Shown one piece after another: positions 53,491 through 62,262 of a stretch of DNA of 64,000 nucleotides. The DNA is from Pseudothermotoga elfii DSM 9442 = NBRC 107921 (GTDB taxonomy: Bacteria; Thermotogota; Thermotogae; Thermotogales; DSM-5069). The DNA lies in NCBI RefSeq assembly GCF_000504085.1, contig NC_022792.1:2105861-2169860 (forward strand). Reading direction: 5' to 3'. How positions within the stretch are numbered: the stretch's first letter is position 1; each line of letters opens with the position of its first letter. The position numbers and the translations under genes are program-made. The notes under the pieces are model-generated. The model searched no databases. It was not told the origin of the DNA and saw nothing but the letters and a program-made list of their open reading frames with translations.

Positions 53491-54150
53491 TTAGTCCAGC
53501 TTGCATACAAGACTACCTGAATTGAGTACGTGAACCCCTTTGAGATTAACGCATCGATCAATTGCATCGAGGACCAATGCTCTATCTGATTCGTTTTCGA
53601 CAAAATCTATCTCATCTCCATTTATGATCAAAACGTTTCCATTGTGGAATTCCATAAAGGCTTCGTCGTAGAACTGGCACAATTGTTCCCAATAGGACTT
53701 TTCAACATTTATCTCATACGCCCTTCCTCTTTTCTCGATTCGTTCAAGAGCTGTTTTTACAGAGCATTTTATATAAATTAAAAGTCTTGGTGTTGGGGAT
53801 ATCTCAGACATTGTCCTGAAAAAACTCTCATACACTTTATATTCAATTGGCTGGAGAAAACCAAGTTGTTTCTGCATTCTGACAAAAACGAGATCACCCA
53901 TCATCGAACGATCCATGACCGCTTTATGAGTCTGATTAGCACTTCTAACCTGAAGGAATCGTTTATGAAGAAAATAAAGTTCCATAGTTAAGCACCATCT
54001 TGACTTGTCTGCATAATACCTTTCCAGAATAGCATCTGCCAGATCATCGCTCATTTCGTAGAATCCTGTCATGCCCTTCTCTTTTTCAAGAATTTCAACG
54101 AGTGCTGTTTTGCCAGCCCCAACGGTTCCTTCAACAACTATCTCAAGCAT
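53491..54150 (-). CDS. Deoxynucleoside kinase family protein (second of a tandem pair)
   Basis: A 219-residue deoxynucleoside/deoxyguanosine kinase-family protein that phosphorylates a deoxynucleoside with ATP. The P-loop VEGTVGAGKTA is at the N-terminus, with the conserved DRS motif (VMDRSMMGD) and the LID Arg pattern (EKRGRAYE). It is a close relative of the gene just upstream (starting VEGTVGAGKTT). ATG 54150 follows AAGGAG. Paired kinases of this family can form heterodimers with different base specificities, as in Lactobacillus. Confidence 0.88.
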   Translation of the reverse strand: MLEIVVEGTVGAGKTALVEILEKEKGMTGFYEMSDDLADAILERYYADKSRWCLTMELYFLHKRFLQVRSANQTHKAVMDRSMMGDLVFVRMQKQLGFLQPIEYKVYESFFRTMSEISPTPRLLIYIKCSVKTALERIEKRGRAYEINVEKSYWEQLCQFYDEAFMEFHNGNVLIINGDEIDFVENESDRALVLDAIDRCVNLKGVHVLNSGSLVCKLD

Positions 54151-54805
54151 TGGCCACACTCCTTTTATTCACAACATTACCATTATATTCATAGATAACC
54201 TTTTCCGGCTCCCGAAAGATTTCCTCAACAATCTGCACTATGTTCGAAAATCTTTCATCCACCGAATCAGTATTTATTATGAGCAGGGAAGAAAGGCTAT
54301 ATTGGCCGAAAAAGTCCTCATATTCCCGATTCAGTATTTCCCAGTAATTTTCATCTATGCTGAGTTCCCACAATCTGCCACGCTTCTTGATCCGATCTAT
54401 TGCCGTTTTTGTTGAGCATTTTAGGTAGATCATCAGTTCAGGTGGTGTAGAAAATTCAATTAAATTACTGTGCAATTCTTTGTAAATGTCATATTCAAGC
54501 TTTGTCATTTCACCTCTTTTCAGTAATACAGATGGAAATATATGATCACAAAAAATAGAGCGATCCATGACTACATTGCCTTTTTCACAACCGATTTTCA
54601 TCTGTTTGAACCTTTTTGTCAGAAAATATATCTGTAACTGAAAACCCCATTTTGATGGGTCAATGTAGAAATTCTCCAGAATCTGGATCAGTTTTGAATC
54701 AGTTAATTCATAAATTGGTTCCAGACAAAGTCGCTCTGAAATGTAATTTATGAAGGTGGTTTTGCCAGCCCCAACAGTTCCTTCAACAATTATCTTTGGC
54801 TTCAT
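54143..54805 (-). CDS. Deoxynucleoside kinase family protein (first of a tandem pair)
   Basis: A 220-residue kinase of the same family as its neighbour, with the P-loop VEGTVGAGKTT, the DRS motif (VMDRSIFCDH) and the LID segment (KKRGRLWELS). The specific base is not predictable here. The start ATG 54805 overlaps the stop of the inositol-phosphatase-like gene in ATGA, and its end overlaps the second kinase by 8 bases, so the genes are translated together. Confidence 0.88.
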   Translation of the reverse strand: MKPKIIVEGTVGAGKTTFINYISERLCLEPIYELTDSKLIQILENFYIDPSKWGFQLQIYFLTKRFKQMKIGCEKGNVVMDRSIFCDHIFPSVLLKRGEMTKLEYDIYKELHSNLIEFSTPPELMIYLKCSTKTAIDRIKKRGRLWELSIDENYWEILNREYEDFFGQYSLSSLLIINTDSVDERFSNIVQIVEEIFREPEKVIYEYNGNVVNKRSVANA

Positions 54806-55569
54806 GATATACTCCTCAAAATATCCCTGAGTTTTTCAAAGATTGACGGCACAGCGGCAATTATTTCGCCTGTTTTGAAATCAAATTTTCCATTAATACT
54901 TTCAACAAAGATTCCCGATTCCCTTGCTATTAAAACTCCACCAGCTGTATCCCAAGGTTTCAGGCCGATCTCCCAATAACCATCAAATCTTCCACAAGCA
55001 AGATAACAGAGTTCTGCAGCCGCTGAACCAAATATTCTTATTTCCTGAGAAAGAAAGGTCATTTTTTCTATGCTTTTGAGTGTCCATTCAAAAAGTTTCT
55101 CTTCGTATGGCCATCCGGTAACAAGAAGAGCCTTTTCAAGAGATGGGCTGTTTTTGTTGAAAATCTGCCTGCCGTTTAAAAAAGCCCCCTTGCCTTTTTT
55201 TGCATAGAAAAGTTCATCGCTTGCCGGTAAATATACAGCTGATTCTGTAATCTCACGGTAATCCAATCTTGCTATGCTCACTGCAAAAAACGGTAAGGAA
55301 TGTGAATAATTCAGCGTACCATCAATGGGATCAATAATAAAAACACATTCTGCATCTGGTATCTCTTTACATCCGTCGCCTTCCTCTAAAATAAAACGCG
55401 CTTCAGGCAAATGAGTGGAGATAAAATCTACTATCATTTTCTGGCATGCAAAATCAACCTCCGTTACAACATCAGAAGATCTACCCTTTACATTCACAAC
55501 ATGTTCTTGAAAAAACCTTTCTTTTGCAAAAATTCCCGCAATTTTAGCAGCCTCACAGATAATTTTCAT
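54802..55569 (-). CDS. Inositol monophosphatase family protein
   Basis: A 255-residue phosphatase of the IMPase/FBPase family. Metal- and substrate-binding motifs are intact: [16 protein letters not shown] and [14 protein letters not shown]. In thermophiles such enzymes act on inositol 1-phosphate, fructose 1,6-bisphosphate or similar; the exact substrate is not clear. ATG 55569 is chosen because GGGAGGAAC lies upstream and longer starts run into uvrB. It overlaps uvrB by 17 bases. Confidence 0.88.
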   Translation of the reverse strand: MKIICEAAKIAGIFAKERFFQEHVVNVKGRSSDVVTEVDFACQKMIVDFISTHLPEARFILEEGDGCKEIPDAECVFIIDPIDGTLNYSHSLPFFAVSIARLDYREITESAVYLPASDELFYAKKGKGAFLNGRQIFNKNSPSLEKALLVTGWPYEEKLFEWTLKSIEKMTFLSQEIRIFGSAAAELCYLACGRFDGYWEIGLKPWDTAGGVLIARESGIFVESINGKFDFKTGEIIAAVPSIFEKLRDILRSIS

Positions 55570-57523
55570 CCTTAAGTTCCTCCCTGAGTCTAAAAATTTC
55601 GTCTCTGAGCTTCGCAGCATCTTCATAACGAAGCTCACTGGCAGCCCGGTACATTTCTTCCTCAAGAAGAGACAGATATTCCTCTTTGCTCAAATCTTTC
55701 GCGAGTTGATGATAATCTATCTCGGGTTTTTCCATGAATTTTTCAAATATCTCAATTTGAAGCGGTTTTACAATGGTTTTTGGTGTTATGCCGTATTTTT
55801 CATTGTATTCCATTTGAATTTTTCTTCTGCGATTTGTTTCATCAATAGCCCTTTGCATAGCTGGCGTAACTCTATCAGCATACATCAAAACTTTCCCATT
55901 TAAGTTTCTTGCTACACGTCCTATTATCTGTATCAGAGTTGTTTCCGATCTGAGAAACCCTTCTTTATCTGAATCAAGTATAGCAACAAGCGAAACTTCT
56001 GGAAGATCAAGTCCTTCTCTAAGAAGATTTATTCCAACAACTGCATCGACATCTCCCCGGCGAAGTTTTTTCAGAACTTCGATTCTCTCAATTGCATCAA
56101 GTTCAGAGTGAATGTACAGAGATTTGATGCCCATTTCAACAAGATACTCGCTGAGTTTCTCAGCAGTCTTTTTGGTCAAAACAGTTATTAAAGCTCTCTC
56201 GCCCCTCTCGACAACCTTTTTTATTTCGCTAATCAAATCATCTACCTGATATTTCGTTGGCCTGACTTCAACCTCGGGATCAATCAGGCCTGTTGGACGG
56301 ATTATTTGCTCAACTATCTGCTCACTCACCTGATATTCGAATGGCCCCGGTGTGGCTGAGACAAATATTATCTGTGGCACCTTTTTTAAGAATTCCTCGA
56401 AGGTGAGAGGTCTGTTGTCAAATGCTGAAGGAAGTCTGAAGCCATATTCAACAAGGCTCTTCTTTCTTGAATGTTCCCCGCGCCACATAGCTCGCAACTG
56501 TGGTACAGCTATGTGAGATTCATCGAGAAAAACAAGCACATCGTCATCGAAATAATCCAGAAGAGTATATGGAGGTTCTCCGGGTTTCCTACCATCAAAA
56601 TGTCTCGAGTAATTTTCTATTCCTGGGCAATATCCGAGGGCAGATAGAAGCTCCAGATCATGCATTGTTCGTTGTTGCAGCCGTTGGGCTTCTAAAATTT
56701 TTCCCTGGTTTTTCAATTCTGTCAACCTCTGATCTAATTCATTTTTAATGGATTCTACAGCTCTCTTTAATTTTTCCTCAGTGGTCACAAATTCTATTGC
56801 TGGATAGATGATAATTTTCTGTAACTCTTCCAGCGGAGATCTGTTGAGTTTGTCGAAAGTCTCTATTCTATCCACAACTGAACCAAAAAACTCTATTCTT
56901 ATACCTTCATCCTGATATGTGGGATATATTTCAAGAACATCTCCTCTCAACCTGAAACAACCCTTGACTGTTATTTCATTGCTTCTCTCATAACCAATTT
57001 TTGCAAGATGCTGAGCAACTGCGTGGGGAGAGATCTTTAATCCCGTGGAAAGCTGGATATTCATCCTGTCAAAATCAGATGGATCTCCGGAGGCATATAT
57101 ACTCGAAACACTCGCCACAACAACAACATCTCGCCTGGTTCTAACGGATTTCAATGCAGACATTCTCATACGAACGAGCACATCGTTTATATCGGCATTT
57201 TTTTCTATGTAAAGATCTTTTGTTGGAACATAAGCTTCAGGTTGATAGTAATCATAATAGCTGATAAAGTACTCGACTCTATTGTGGGGAAAGAATGTTT
57301 TGAATTCACCATAAAGCTGTGCGGCAAGTGTTTTATTTGGAGAGATAACAAGAGCAGGTCTGTTCAAACGGGATATGACGTTTGCCATTGTGAAAGTTTT
57401 ACCGCTGCCTGTCACTCCTATAAGGGTCTGGAACCGATAGCCTTTTTTAATGCCCTCAACAAGTCTATCTATTGCCTGGGGTTGATCACCAGTAGGTTCG
57501 TAATCACTCACAAGTTTAAACAT
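55553..57523 (-). CDS. uvrB: UvrABC system protein B
   Basis: The damage-verifying helicase of nucleotide excision repair (656 residues). It has the N-terminal [17 protein letters not shown] signature, Walker A GVTGSGKT, the beta-hairpin region [11 protein letters not shown], motifs of the second helicase domain ([22 protein letters not shown]) and the C-terminal UvrC-binding domain ([33 protein letters not shown]). ATG 57523 is chosen to match the family start. It lies 48 bases from the divergent Mrp cluster; a TATAAT lies at 57550-57545 on its strand. Confidence 0.96.
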   Translation of the reverse strand: MFKLVSDYEPTGDQPQAIDRLVEGIKKGYRFQTLIGVTGSGKTFTMANVISRLNRPALVISPNKTLAAQLYGEFKTFFPHNRVEYFISYYDYYQPEAYVPTKDLYIEKNADINDVLVRMRMSALKSVRTRRDVVVVASVSSIYASGDPSDFDRMNIQLSTGLKISPHAVAQHLAKIGYERSNEITVKGCFRLRGDVLEIYPTYQDEGIRIEFFGSVVDRIETFDKLNRSPLEELQKIIIYPAIEFVTTEEKLKRAVESIKNELDQRLTELKNQGKILEAQRLQQRTMHDLELLSALGYCPGIENYSRHFDGRKPGEPPYTLLDYFDDDVLVFLDESHIAVPQLRAMWRGEHSRKKSLVEYGFRLPSAFDNRPLTFEEFLKKVPQIIFVSATPGPFEYQVSEQIVEQIIRPTGLIDPEVEVRPTKYQVDDLISEIKKVVERGERALITVLTKKTAEKLSEYLVEMGIKSLYIHSELDAIERIEVLKKLRRGDVDAVVGINLLREGLDLPEVSLVAILDSDKEGFLRSETTLIQIIGRVARNLNGKVLMYADRVTPAMQRAIDETNRRRKIQMEYNEKYGITPKTIVKPLQIEIFEKFMEKPEIDYHQLAKDLSKEEYLSLLEEEMYRAASELRYEDAAKLRDEIFRLREELKDENYL

Positions 57524-57571
57524 ATGAATGCCCCCATGCTGTATATTATAAATCAAGGGGAGGTTTTCTCT

Positions 57572-57910
57572 TTGAATTTCGTTGAATACATTTGCTTAAT
57601 AGTTATCTTAGTGGCTTTATCTGGAATAATTCTCAGGAAGAACCTGGTTATGAAAATTGTTTGCCTTGATATTATGAGTACAGGAGTGGTAAGTTTCTTT
57701 GTTGTTGTCTCATCACGTTTTGGTGAAAAAGTTCCTATTGTCTCGGAAACAGCTGAAGCATATGCTCATCCTGTTCCACAGGCAGTAATAGTAACAGCTA
57801 TTGTTATAGGTTTTGCAACTCTTTCTCTATCTTTCACGGTGATTATGATTTTGATTCAAAGACTCCATACAACTGATACGGAAAAAATTGAAAGGAGAAC
57901 ACATGAGTGA
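57572..57910 (+). CDS. mrpC: Mrp-type cation/proton antiporter subunit C
   Basis: A 112-residue membrane protein with three helices, homologous to NuoK, a subunit of Mrp (Mnh) antiporters, which exchange Na+ or other cations for H+. The pattern [27 protein letters not shown] and the [26 protein letters not shown] segment are typical. TTG 57572 is used because GGGGAGG lies 8 bases upstream; the longer in-frame reading overlaps uvrB on the other strand. It is the first gene of the cluster and overlaps the next by 4 bases. Confidence 0.88.
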   Translation: MNFVEYICLIVILVALSGIILRKNLVMKIVCLDIMSTGVVSFFVVVSSRFGEKVPIVSETAEAYAHPVPQAVIVTAIVIGFATLSLSFTVIMILIQRLHTTDTEKIERRTHE

Positions 57911-59298
57911 ATAATTATGTGATCTACAATTTGATTTTGCTGATAATTGCTTTCTTATGCTTCAATAAAAGTCTATCCAGAATAACTCTCCTAACAATGG
58001 GGGGAGTGAATTTCCTGGTGGCAAACTTGATATACATAAATCAATTTGCGGGTGAGGCCACTTTGCGCGGAGCTTTCGGGGTTCACCTTGTTATAGATGG
58101 TCTATCAAGGAATTTCCTTTTGATGAACGCTGTGGTCTGGCTTGCCTCAACTATGGTTGGTATAAAAAAGAAGCGAAATACGGTTTACTACTTCTTTTTA
58201 GCACTGTTTCTTCCCGTGTGCAATTTAGCTTTTGTGTCCGGTGATTTGTTCAATATTTATGTAGTTCTTGAACTGATAACATTGATCACTTTTTTACTTT
58301 CCTCGACAACTTCTAAAACAAAACAATTTTGGGCTGCGATGAAGTATATCATTTTGTGTACAGCAGCTATGAATCTATATTTATTGGGAGTCGGGATGCA
58401 TTTTCTGGAGAGCGGTACTTTCGATCTGTCAAAAGAAATATCAAACCTGCCAGCAGGATTAATAATTGCCGGTTTACTGGCGAAAGCCGGAGTTTTCTTT
58501 TACAGTATGTGGTTGATAGATCTTCATTCAAATGCTGAGCCAGAAATCTCAGCACTCCTATCAGGAATAAGTATCAAGGGAGCTGTTTATGCATTGATGA
58601 GGCTGCAACCGATAATTTCAGGCAGTTACAGAATTGTTGTTATCTTTGGAGTCGTATCTGCTATAACAGGCGTGTTTTTCGCTATGAATGAAAAAAATTA
58701 CAAGAGAATCCTGGCACAGCACACACTTTCACAGGTTGGTTACATACTCGTATCGCCATCCTCGGGGGCTATTTACGCACTCGCCCATGGTGTGTTTAAG
58801 AGTTTTCTCTTTCTTTTTTCTGATGAATTGCCATCCCTGGATATTGAAGAGTTGCTGCAAAAACGTTTAGCGGTGAACAAATGGTTATTTCTCGCATTGG
58901 CATCTTTAACGATAAGTGGCATGCCATTAACTATAGGAGCAGCTGCTAAGGATATGGTTTTGAGTACTTTAACCTGGCAAAAACCTCTCATGTATATCGC
59001 CTGTATTGGCACAGTTGCAAGTTTCGCTAAATTTCTTTTTTTACCATCTGCAAGGTATGAAAAAATAAAGAATCTTCCTTCATATCTGCTGCTTTCATTT
59101 TATTGTTTAACACCTTTCGTCAATCATGATCGAAAATTTCTAAGTCCGATCTTGCTGATCCTAACAGGAATTTTGTTTTATTTTATAGTAAAAAGATTTC
59201 TCAGACCGCTTCCAAGAACACTCGAAAATATAAATAACTCTGCTTTTCTATATATCATACTTGTTTTGATTTGCGTGGTGGTGAGTGTAAATGCGTAA
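57907..59298 (+). CDS. mrpD: Mrp-type antiporter subunit D (NuoN/ND5-like)
   Basis: A large membrane protein (463 residues, about 14 helices) of the proton-conducting NuoL/M/N family, the antiporter-like subunit of Mrp complexes. Visible are the conserved VSGDLFNIYVVLELITLITFLLSS segment with the helix-5 Glu, GLLAKAGVFFYSMWLIDLHSNAEPEISALLSG with the key Lys and the late AQHTLSQVGYIL. It starts at GTG 57907 in GTGA overlap with mrpC. It is the only subunit of this size in the cluster. Confidence 0.9.
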   Translation: MNNYVIYNLILLIIAFLCFNKSLSRITLLTMGGVNFLVANLIYINQFAGEATLRGAFGVHLVIDGLSRNFLLMNAVVWLASTMVGIKKKRNTVYYFFLALFLPVCNLAFVSGDLFNIYVVLELITLITFLLSSTTSKTKQFWAAMKYIILCTAAMNLYLLGVGMHFLESGTFDLSKEISNLPAGLIIAGLLAKAGVFFYSMWLIDLHSNAEPEISALLSGISIKGAVYALMRLQPIISGSYRIVVIFGVVSAITGVFFAMNEKNYKRILAQHTLSQVGYILVSPSSGAIYALAHGVFKSFLFLFSDELPSLDIEELLQKRLAVNKWLFLALASLTISGMPLTIGAAAKDMVLSTLTWQKPLMYIACIGTVASFAKFLFLPSARYEKIKNLPSYLLLSFYCLTPFVNHDRKFLSPILLILTGILFYFIVKRFLRPLPRTLENINNSAFLYIILVLICVVVSVNA

Positions 59299-59668
59299 TT
59301 TGTCCTCTTTTCTTATAGGTTTATGTTTCTGGTTAGTATTACATCCAAAGCTTGATATCCTGACTGTTTTTATCGCTGGTTTAATCTTCATCGTACAAAA
59401 TGCTATAAACATAGATTTTAAACCGAGGAGATTGATAATTTTCCTAATAAAACTTGTCTACAGCTTCTTACTGGCAATTTTGCAATCATTTAAATTAATA
59501 ACCAAGGGCTATTTTTTCAATTCAAAAATACAATCCACCAAAGTAATAACTGACGAAGAACTTTTCGAAAAAACAATTTTGATAACGCTTACTCCGTACA
59601 CACTTGTCATAGAAGACCAGCACGGCCATCTAATCGTGCACGAACTTGTTGAGGAGGAAAAAAGATGA
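59291..59668 (+). CDS. mrpE: Mrp-type antiporter subunit E
   Basis: A 125-residue protein with two or three N-terminal helices and a soluble tail, of the MrpE/MnhE family. The segments LIKLVYSFLLAILQSFKLI and LITLTPYTLVIEDQHGHLIVHEL match the family (LTPGT-like and VHxL patterns). It overlaps mrpD by 8 bases and the next gene by 4, so it is translationally coupled in the Mrp operon. Confidence 0.85.
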   Translation: MRNLSSFLIGLCFWLVLHPKLDILTVFIAGLIFIVQNAINIDFKPRRLIIFLIKLVYSFLLAILQSFKLITKGYFFNSKIQSTKVITDEELFEKTILITLTPYTLVIEDQHGHLIVHELVEEEKR

Positions 59669-59913
59669 TATTGCTTGCCATTTATTCTGTAAATTTGATA
59701 ATAGTTCTCTATATGTTTATATCAACAAAAGATAGATGGCAAAAGCTCATAAGTCTCGCCAGTTTCTCAACAAAGATTTCTTTGATACTGCTTTTGTTTG
59801 CCTATATGAAAACCGATTCGAATTTGTTCGACGTGTTCTTTTTTTATACATTGCTGAACGCTTCTGGAATTATATTTCTCTCTTATTTTCTCTCAAAGGA
59901 GGATCTGGGGTGA
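59665..59913 (+). CDS. mrpF: Mrp-type antiporter subunit F
   Basis: An 82-residue, three-helix membrane protein of the MrpF/MnhF family, a small subunit of the complex. The layout is helix, polar loop with KDRWQKLISLASFSTKISL, helix, helix. Size and position between MrpE and MrpG are typical. It starts at ATG 59665 and ends in a GTGA overlap with mrpG. Confidence 0.82.
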   Translation: MILLAIYSVNLIIVLYMFISTKDRWQKLISLASFSTKISLILLLFAYMKTDSNLFDVFFFYTLLNASGIIFLSYFLSKEDLG

Positions 59914-60179
59914 TTTCGATAATACTGGTATCTGCCGGTTTGTTGCTGACCTTTTACGGTACGGTCGGGCTGCTACGAGCAAAAAATACAGCTCAAAAAC
60001 TGCATTTTCTTGGTGTCAGCGACACGATTGGCTCTGTTTTAATATTTACTGGCATTGTAATCAACTGGTATGAAGTGTTAGCGAAAATAATCATGGTCAG
60101 TTTAATCACACTGATCACCGGACCACTCATCTCGCATATCATTGCCAGATCTATCATCCAAAAGGAAGATAGGAAGTGA
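59910..60179 (+). CDS. mrpG: Mrp-type antiporter subunit G
   Basis: An 89-residue, three-helix membrane protein of the MrpG/MnhG family. The conserved GTVGLLRAKNTAQKLHFLGVSDTIGSVL motif is clear. The start is GTG 59910, overlapping the mrpF stop, with AAAGGAGG just upstream; longer in-frame readings run through mrpF in another frame. It overlaps the next gene by 4 bases. Confidence 0.88.
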   Translation: MISIILVSAGLLLTFYGTVGLLRAKNTAQKLHFLGVSDTIGSVLIFTGIVINWYEVLAKIIMVSLITLITGPLISHIIARSIIQKEDRK

Positions 60180-60868
60180 AAATCCTAACTGCTATTCTGA
60201 TTTTAATCCTTGCACTGTACACAGTGACGAGGAAAAAACCGCTTGAAGCTATTTTCGGTAGAACTATTCTAAGCATGGTTGCGGTTTTACTTTACGCGAT
60301 ATCTGCCGCTCCAGATGTTGCACTTGCAGAGGCTCTTTTGGGTGTCGTATTATCAACTTTTGTTTATATAACACTCTTCAGAAGAATGGGCAAAATCAGG
60401 ATAGGGGTCGTTCCAGTTCATTCTCTGTTCGAGAAATTGGGAAACACATACCGGGGATTGGAGTATGAACTGGTTTCTACCTATGCAAGGCAAAATGGCT
60501 ACGAAATCGAAATTACTGAATACGCTGATCAAAAAGAATTGATATCATCTTTTGTGGAAGGTCAGGTAGATATGATATGCGGGGCTGTAACTCGCAAAAT
60601 GTGCCCGGATCATACTGATTGTTACGAAATACTGCAAACAAAATTTGCTATATTACCAGACAGAAGAACAGTTGATCTTCTTACATTTAAAGAATACATT
60701 CTGAAGCAGTCCATACGTGAAACAGTTGTTTTTTCGCAAGAAATTGACGAGTACGTGATAAGCATAGAAAAAAAGACGGATCTTTCGTTGAAATTCAAAG
60801 ATTTTTACGAGGCAGCGAAAAACTCTGGAAAATTGGAATTGCTGAGAAAAAAATATGTGGGTGATTAA
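60176..60868 (+). CDS. MbhD-like subunit (DUF4040) with C-terminal solute-binding-like domain
   Basis: A 230-residue protein. Residues 1-72 form three helices with the DUF4040/MbhD signature APDVALAEALLGVVLSTFVY, equivalent to part of the MrpA C-terminal region in other complexes. Residues about 74-228 form a soluble domain with the order of a periplasmic amino-acid-binding protein (SBP_bac_3): IRIGVVP, then GLEYELVSTYARQNGYEIEI, then ELISSFVEGQVDMICGAVT, and a final LELLRKKYVG. It has three cysteines at 135, 143 and 149. By charge distribution the domain would be on the cytoplasmic side. Family members normally end after the DUF4040 part, so this is a fusion. Confidence 0.75.
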   Translation: MKILTAILILILALYTVTRKKPLEAIFGRTILSMVAVLLYAISAAPDVALAEALLGVVLSTFVYITLFRRMGKIRIGVVPVHSLFEKLGNTYRGLEYELVSTYARQNGYEIEITEYADQKELISSFVEGQVDMICGAVTRKMCPDHTDCYEILQTKFAILPDRRTVDLLTFKEYILKQSIRETVVFSQEIDEYVISIEKKTDLSLKFKDFYEAAKNSGKLELLRKKYVGD

Positions 60869-60869
60869 T

Positions 60870-61526
60870 GTGAAGACTGTTTTTGTAATTGGGTGCGTTG
60901 CAGCAATCTTTATTCTTTCTTTAAGCTTTAAACCAGAGCCACAGTTGAACGAAAACGTCGTGAAAACAATTTATGAGCAGACAGTTTCACCCAACACAGT
61001 TTCGGGTGTATATCTCAATACCAGATTGTATGATACTCTTTTTGAAGTACTCGTTTTTTCAGTGGCATCAATAGGGGTTAAAATCAAATCGAAATCGCTC
61101 AAGATAGCCCCTGAAAGGTCACATATATCAGATAGGTCTGCCATTGTCGGAATTAAATTACTCGCATTTCTTTCAATCCTCGCAGGTTTCTATCTTGCTA
61201 TATTTGGGCACCTCTCCCCAGGAGGGGGTTTTGCAGCCGGTGTGGCTGGAGCAACCGGATTGCTTTTGATTGCTACAACCTCAGGCTTTGAAGACCTGGA
61301 AAATTACCTGAAAAAGAAAAAAGCAGAAAGCATAGAAACACTTCTGATTGTTGCTTTTCTCTTAGTAGCAACAATTGATCTTTTAATGATTCATTTTCCT
61401 AAAATAAATGGCAAAGTACTTGAAGGCCAGTACATACCCATTTACAATGTCTTGATATTTGCGAAAGTATCTCTCGGTGGCTGGATAATAGTTTACAATT
61501 TTATTCGCCACCGAGGAGTTCTGTGA
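60870..61526 (+). CDS. mrpB: MbhE-MrpB fusion subunit of the Mrp-type antiporter
   Basis: A 218-residue membrane protein. The N-terminal 80 residues have a signal-like helix, a loop and SGVYLNTRLYDTLFEVLVFSVASIG, the MbhE pattern. The C-terminal part has the MrpB/MnhB motif FLSILAGFYLAIFGHLSPGGGFAAGVAGATGLLL and LPI-YNVLIFAKVSLGG-like end. So it joins the last piece of MrpA to MrpB, as in archaeal Mbh/Mrp operons. GTG 60870 follows GGGTGATT; ATG 60855 is in frame within the preceding gene. It ends the operon, 6 bases before the converging SYLF gene. Confidence 0.85.
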   Translation: MKTVFVIGCVAAIFILSLSFKPEPQLNENVVKTIYEQTVSPNTVSGVYLNTRLYDTLFEVLVFSVASIGVKIKSKSLKIAPERSHISDRSAIVGIKLLAFLSILAGFYLAIFGHLSPGGGFAAGVAGATGLLLIATTSGFEDLENYLKKKKAESIETLLIVAFLLVATIDLLMIHFPKINGKVLEGQYIPIYNVLIFAKVSLGGWIIVYNFIRHRGVL

Positions 61527-61531
61527 AATCT

Positions 61532-62203
61532 TTATTGAGAAGGCTGGAGATAGATCAGGCTGTTCAGATAATCTACAATTTCAACTGCTTCTTTTGATCT
61601 GGGCTCATTTTTCAGTGCCTCGGTTGGAGAAATATCACTTTCGTAGTACTGCTTATTTGCATCAGTATCAACTTGCACAATCGAGCCCTGAAGTGATAGA
61701 CCGGCAAAAAACCCCTTACTGACAGAATAGGAATAAATTGATGCCTGAAGTTTATAATCCGTATCAGCTGAAAGAGATCTTCCAAGCGGTCCCGCTGATA
61801 CACTGACGTTACCGCCAAGAGTCACACTACTGGAAATAAAACTGTTTACAGCCTTTTCGTTCATCAAAACAAGAACAAGTCCAACATTCTGCACACCTAT
61901 TTGCGCACCAAGGCTAAGCCCAGTTAATTTGACAAATACAGGACCATACCACTTTCCTGTTGCGATATCTCTTTTAAAAACGACTCCTTCTCCATACTGG
62001 CCACCTATGACAAAACCGACTTTGAACAGCGAGGGGTATATAGCTATTCCTTCTGACTGGCGAAGCAATTCTACAAATGCTCCACTATCAGGTATATTGG
62101 AAAGTTCTTTGAGTATAGAAAGTGAGCTTGTCAATCTTTCCATGGGAGTGGCAGCGATGCCAAAAATCGGGACTAACAATAAAACAGGCAGAATTTTTTT
62201 CAT
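61532..62203 (-). CDS. SYLF-domain (YSC84-like) secreted protein
   Basis: A 223-residue protein with a signal peptide (KKILPVLLLVPIFGIAAT) and one SYLF/DUF500 domain. The segments AIYPSLFKVGFVIGGQYGEGVVF, GPVFVKLTGLSLGAQIGVQ and GPLGRSLSADTDYKLQASIYSYSVSKGFFAGLSLQG are typical. SYLF proteins can bind phosphoinositides in eukaryotes; the bacterial role is unknown. The start ATG 62203 has GGAGGTG upstream. It converges on the Mrp operon and diverges from glnA. Confidence 0.85.
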   Translation of the reverse strand: MKKILPVLLLVPIFGIAATPMERLTSSLSILKELSNIPDSGAFVELLRQSEGIAIYPSLFKVGFVIGGQYGEGVVFKRDIATGKWYGPVFVKLTGLSLGAQIGVQNVGLVLVLMNEKAVNSFISSSVTLGGNVSVSAGPLGRSLSADTDYKLQASIYSYSVSKGFFAGLSLQGSIVQVDTDANKQYYESDISPTEALKNEPRSKEAVEIVDYLNSLIYLQPSQ

Positions 62204-62262
62204 TCTTACACCTCCGTTTTTAGTTTATCATAAATATGCAAAAACAAACGGAGGTGATATGT

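Noticed and set aside
57242..57571. Upstream extension of the mrpC reading frame by 110 codons
   Set aside because: It runs antisense through the start of uvrB; the TTG at 57572 with GGGGAGG upstream gives a family-length MrpC.
61473..61515. 9-bp inverted repeat CTCGGTGGC / GCCACCGAG at the end of the Mrp operon
   Set aside because: The arms are 25 bases apart, lie inside the coding sequence and have no T tract, so a terminator is not supported.
62212..62258. Inverted CACCTCCGTTT / AAACGGAGGTG repeat between the SYLF gene and glnA
   Set aside because: It is explained by the two divergent genes having the same ribosome binding site sequence on opposite strands.
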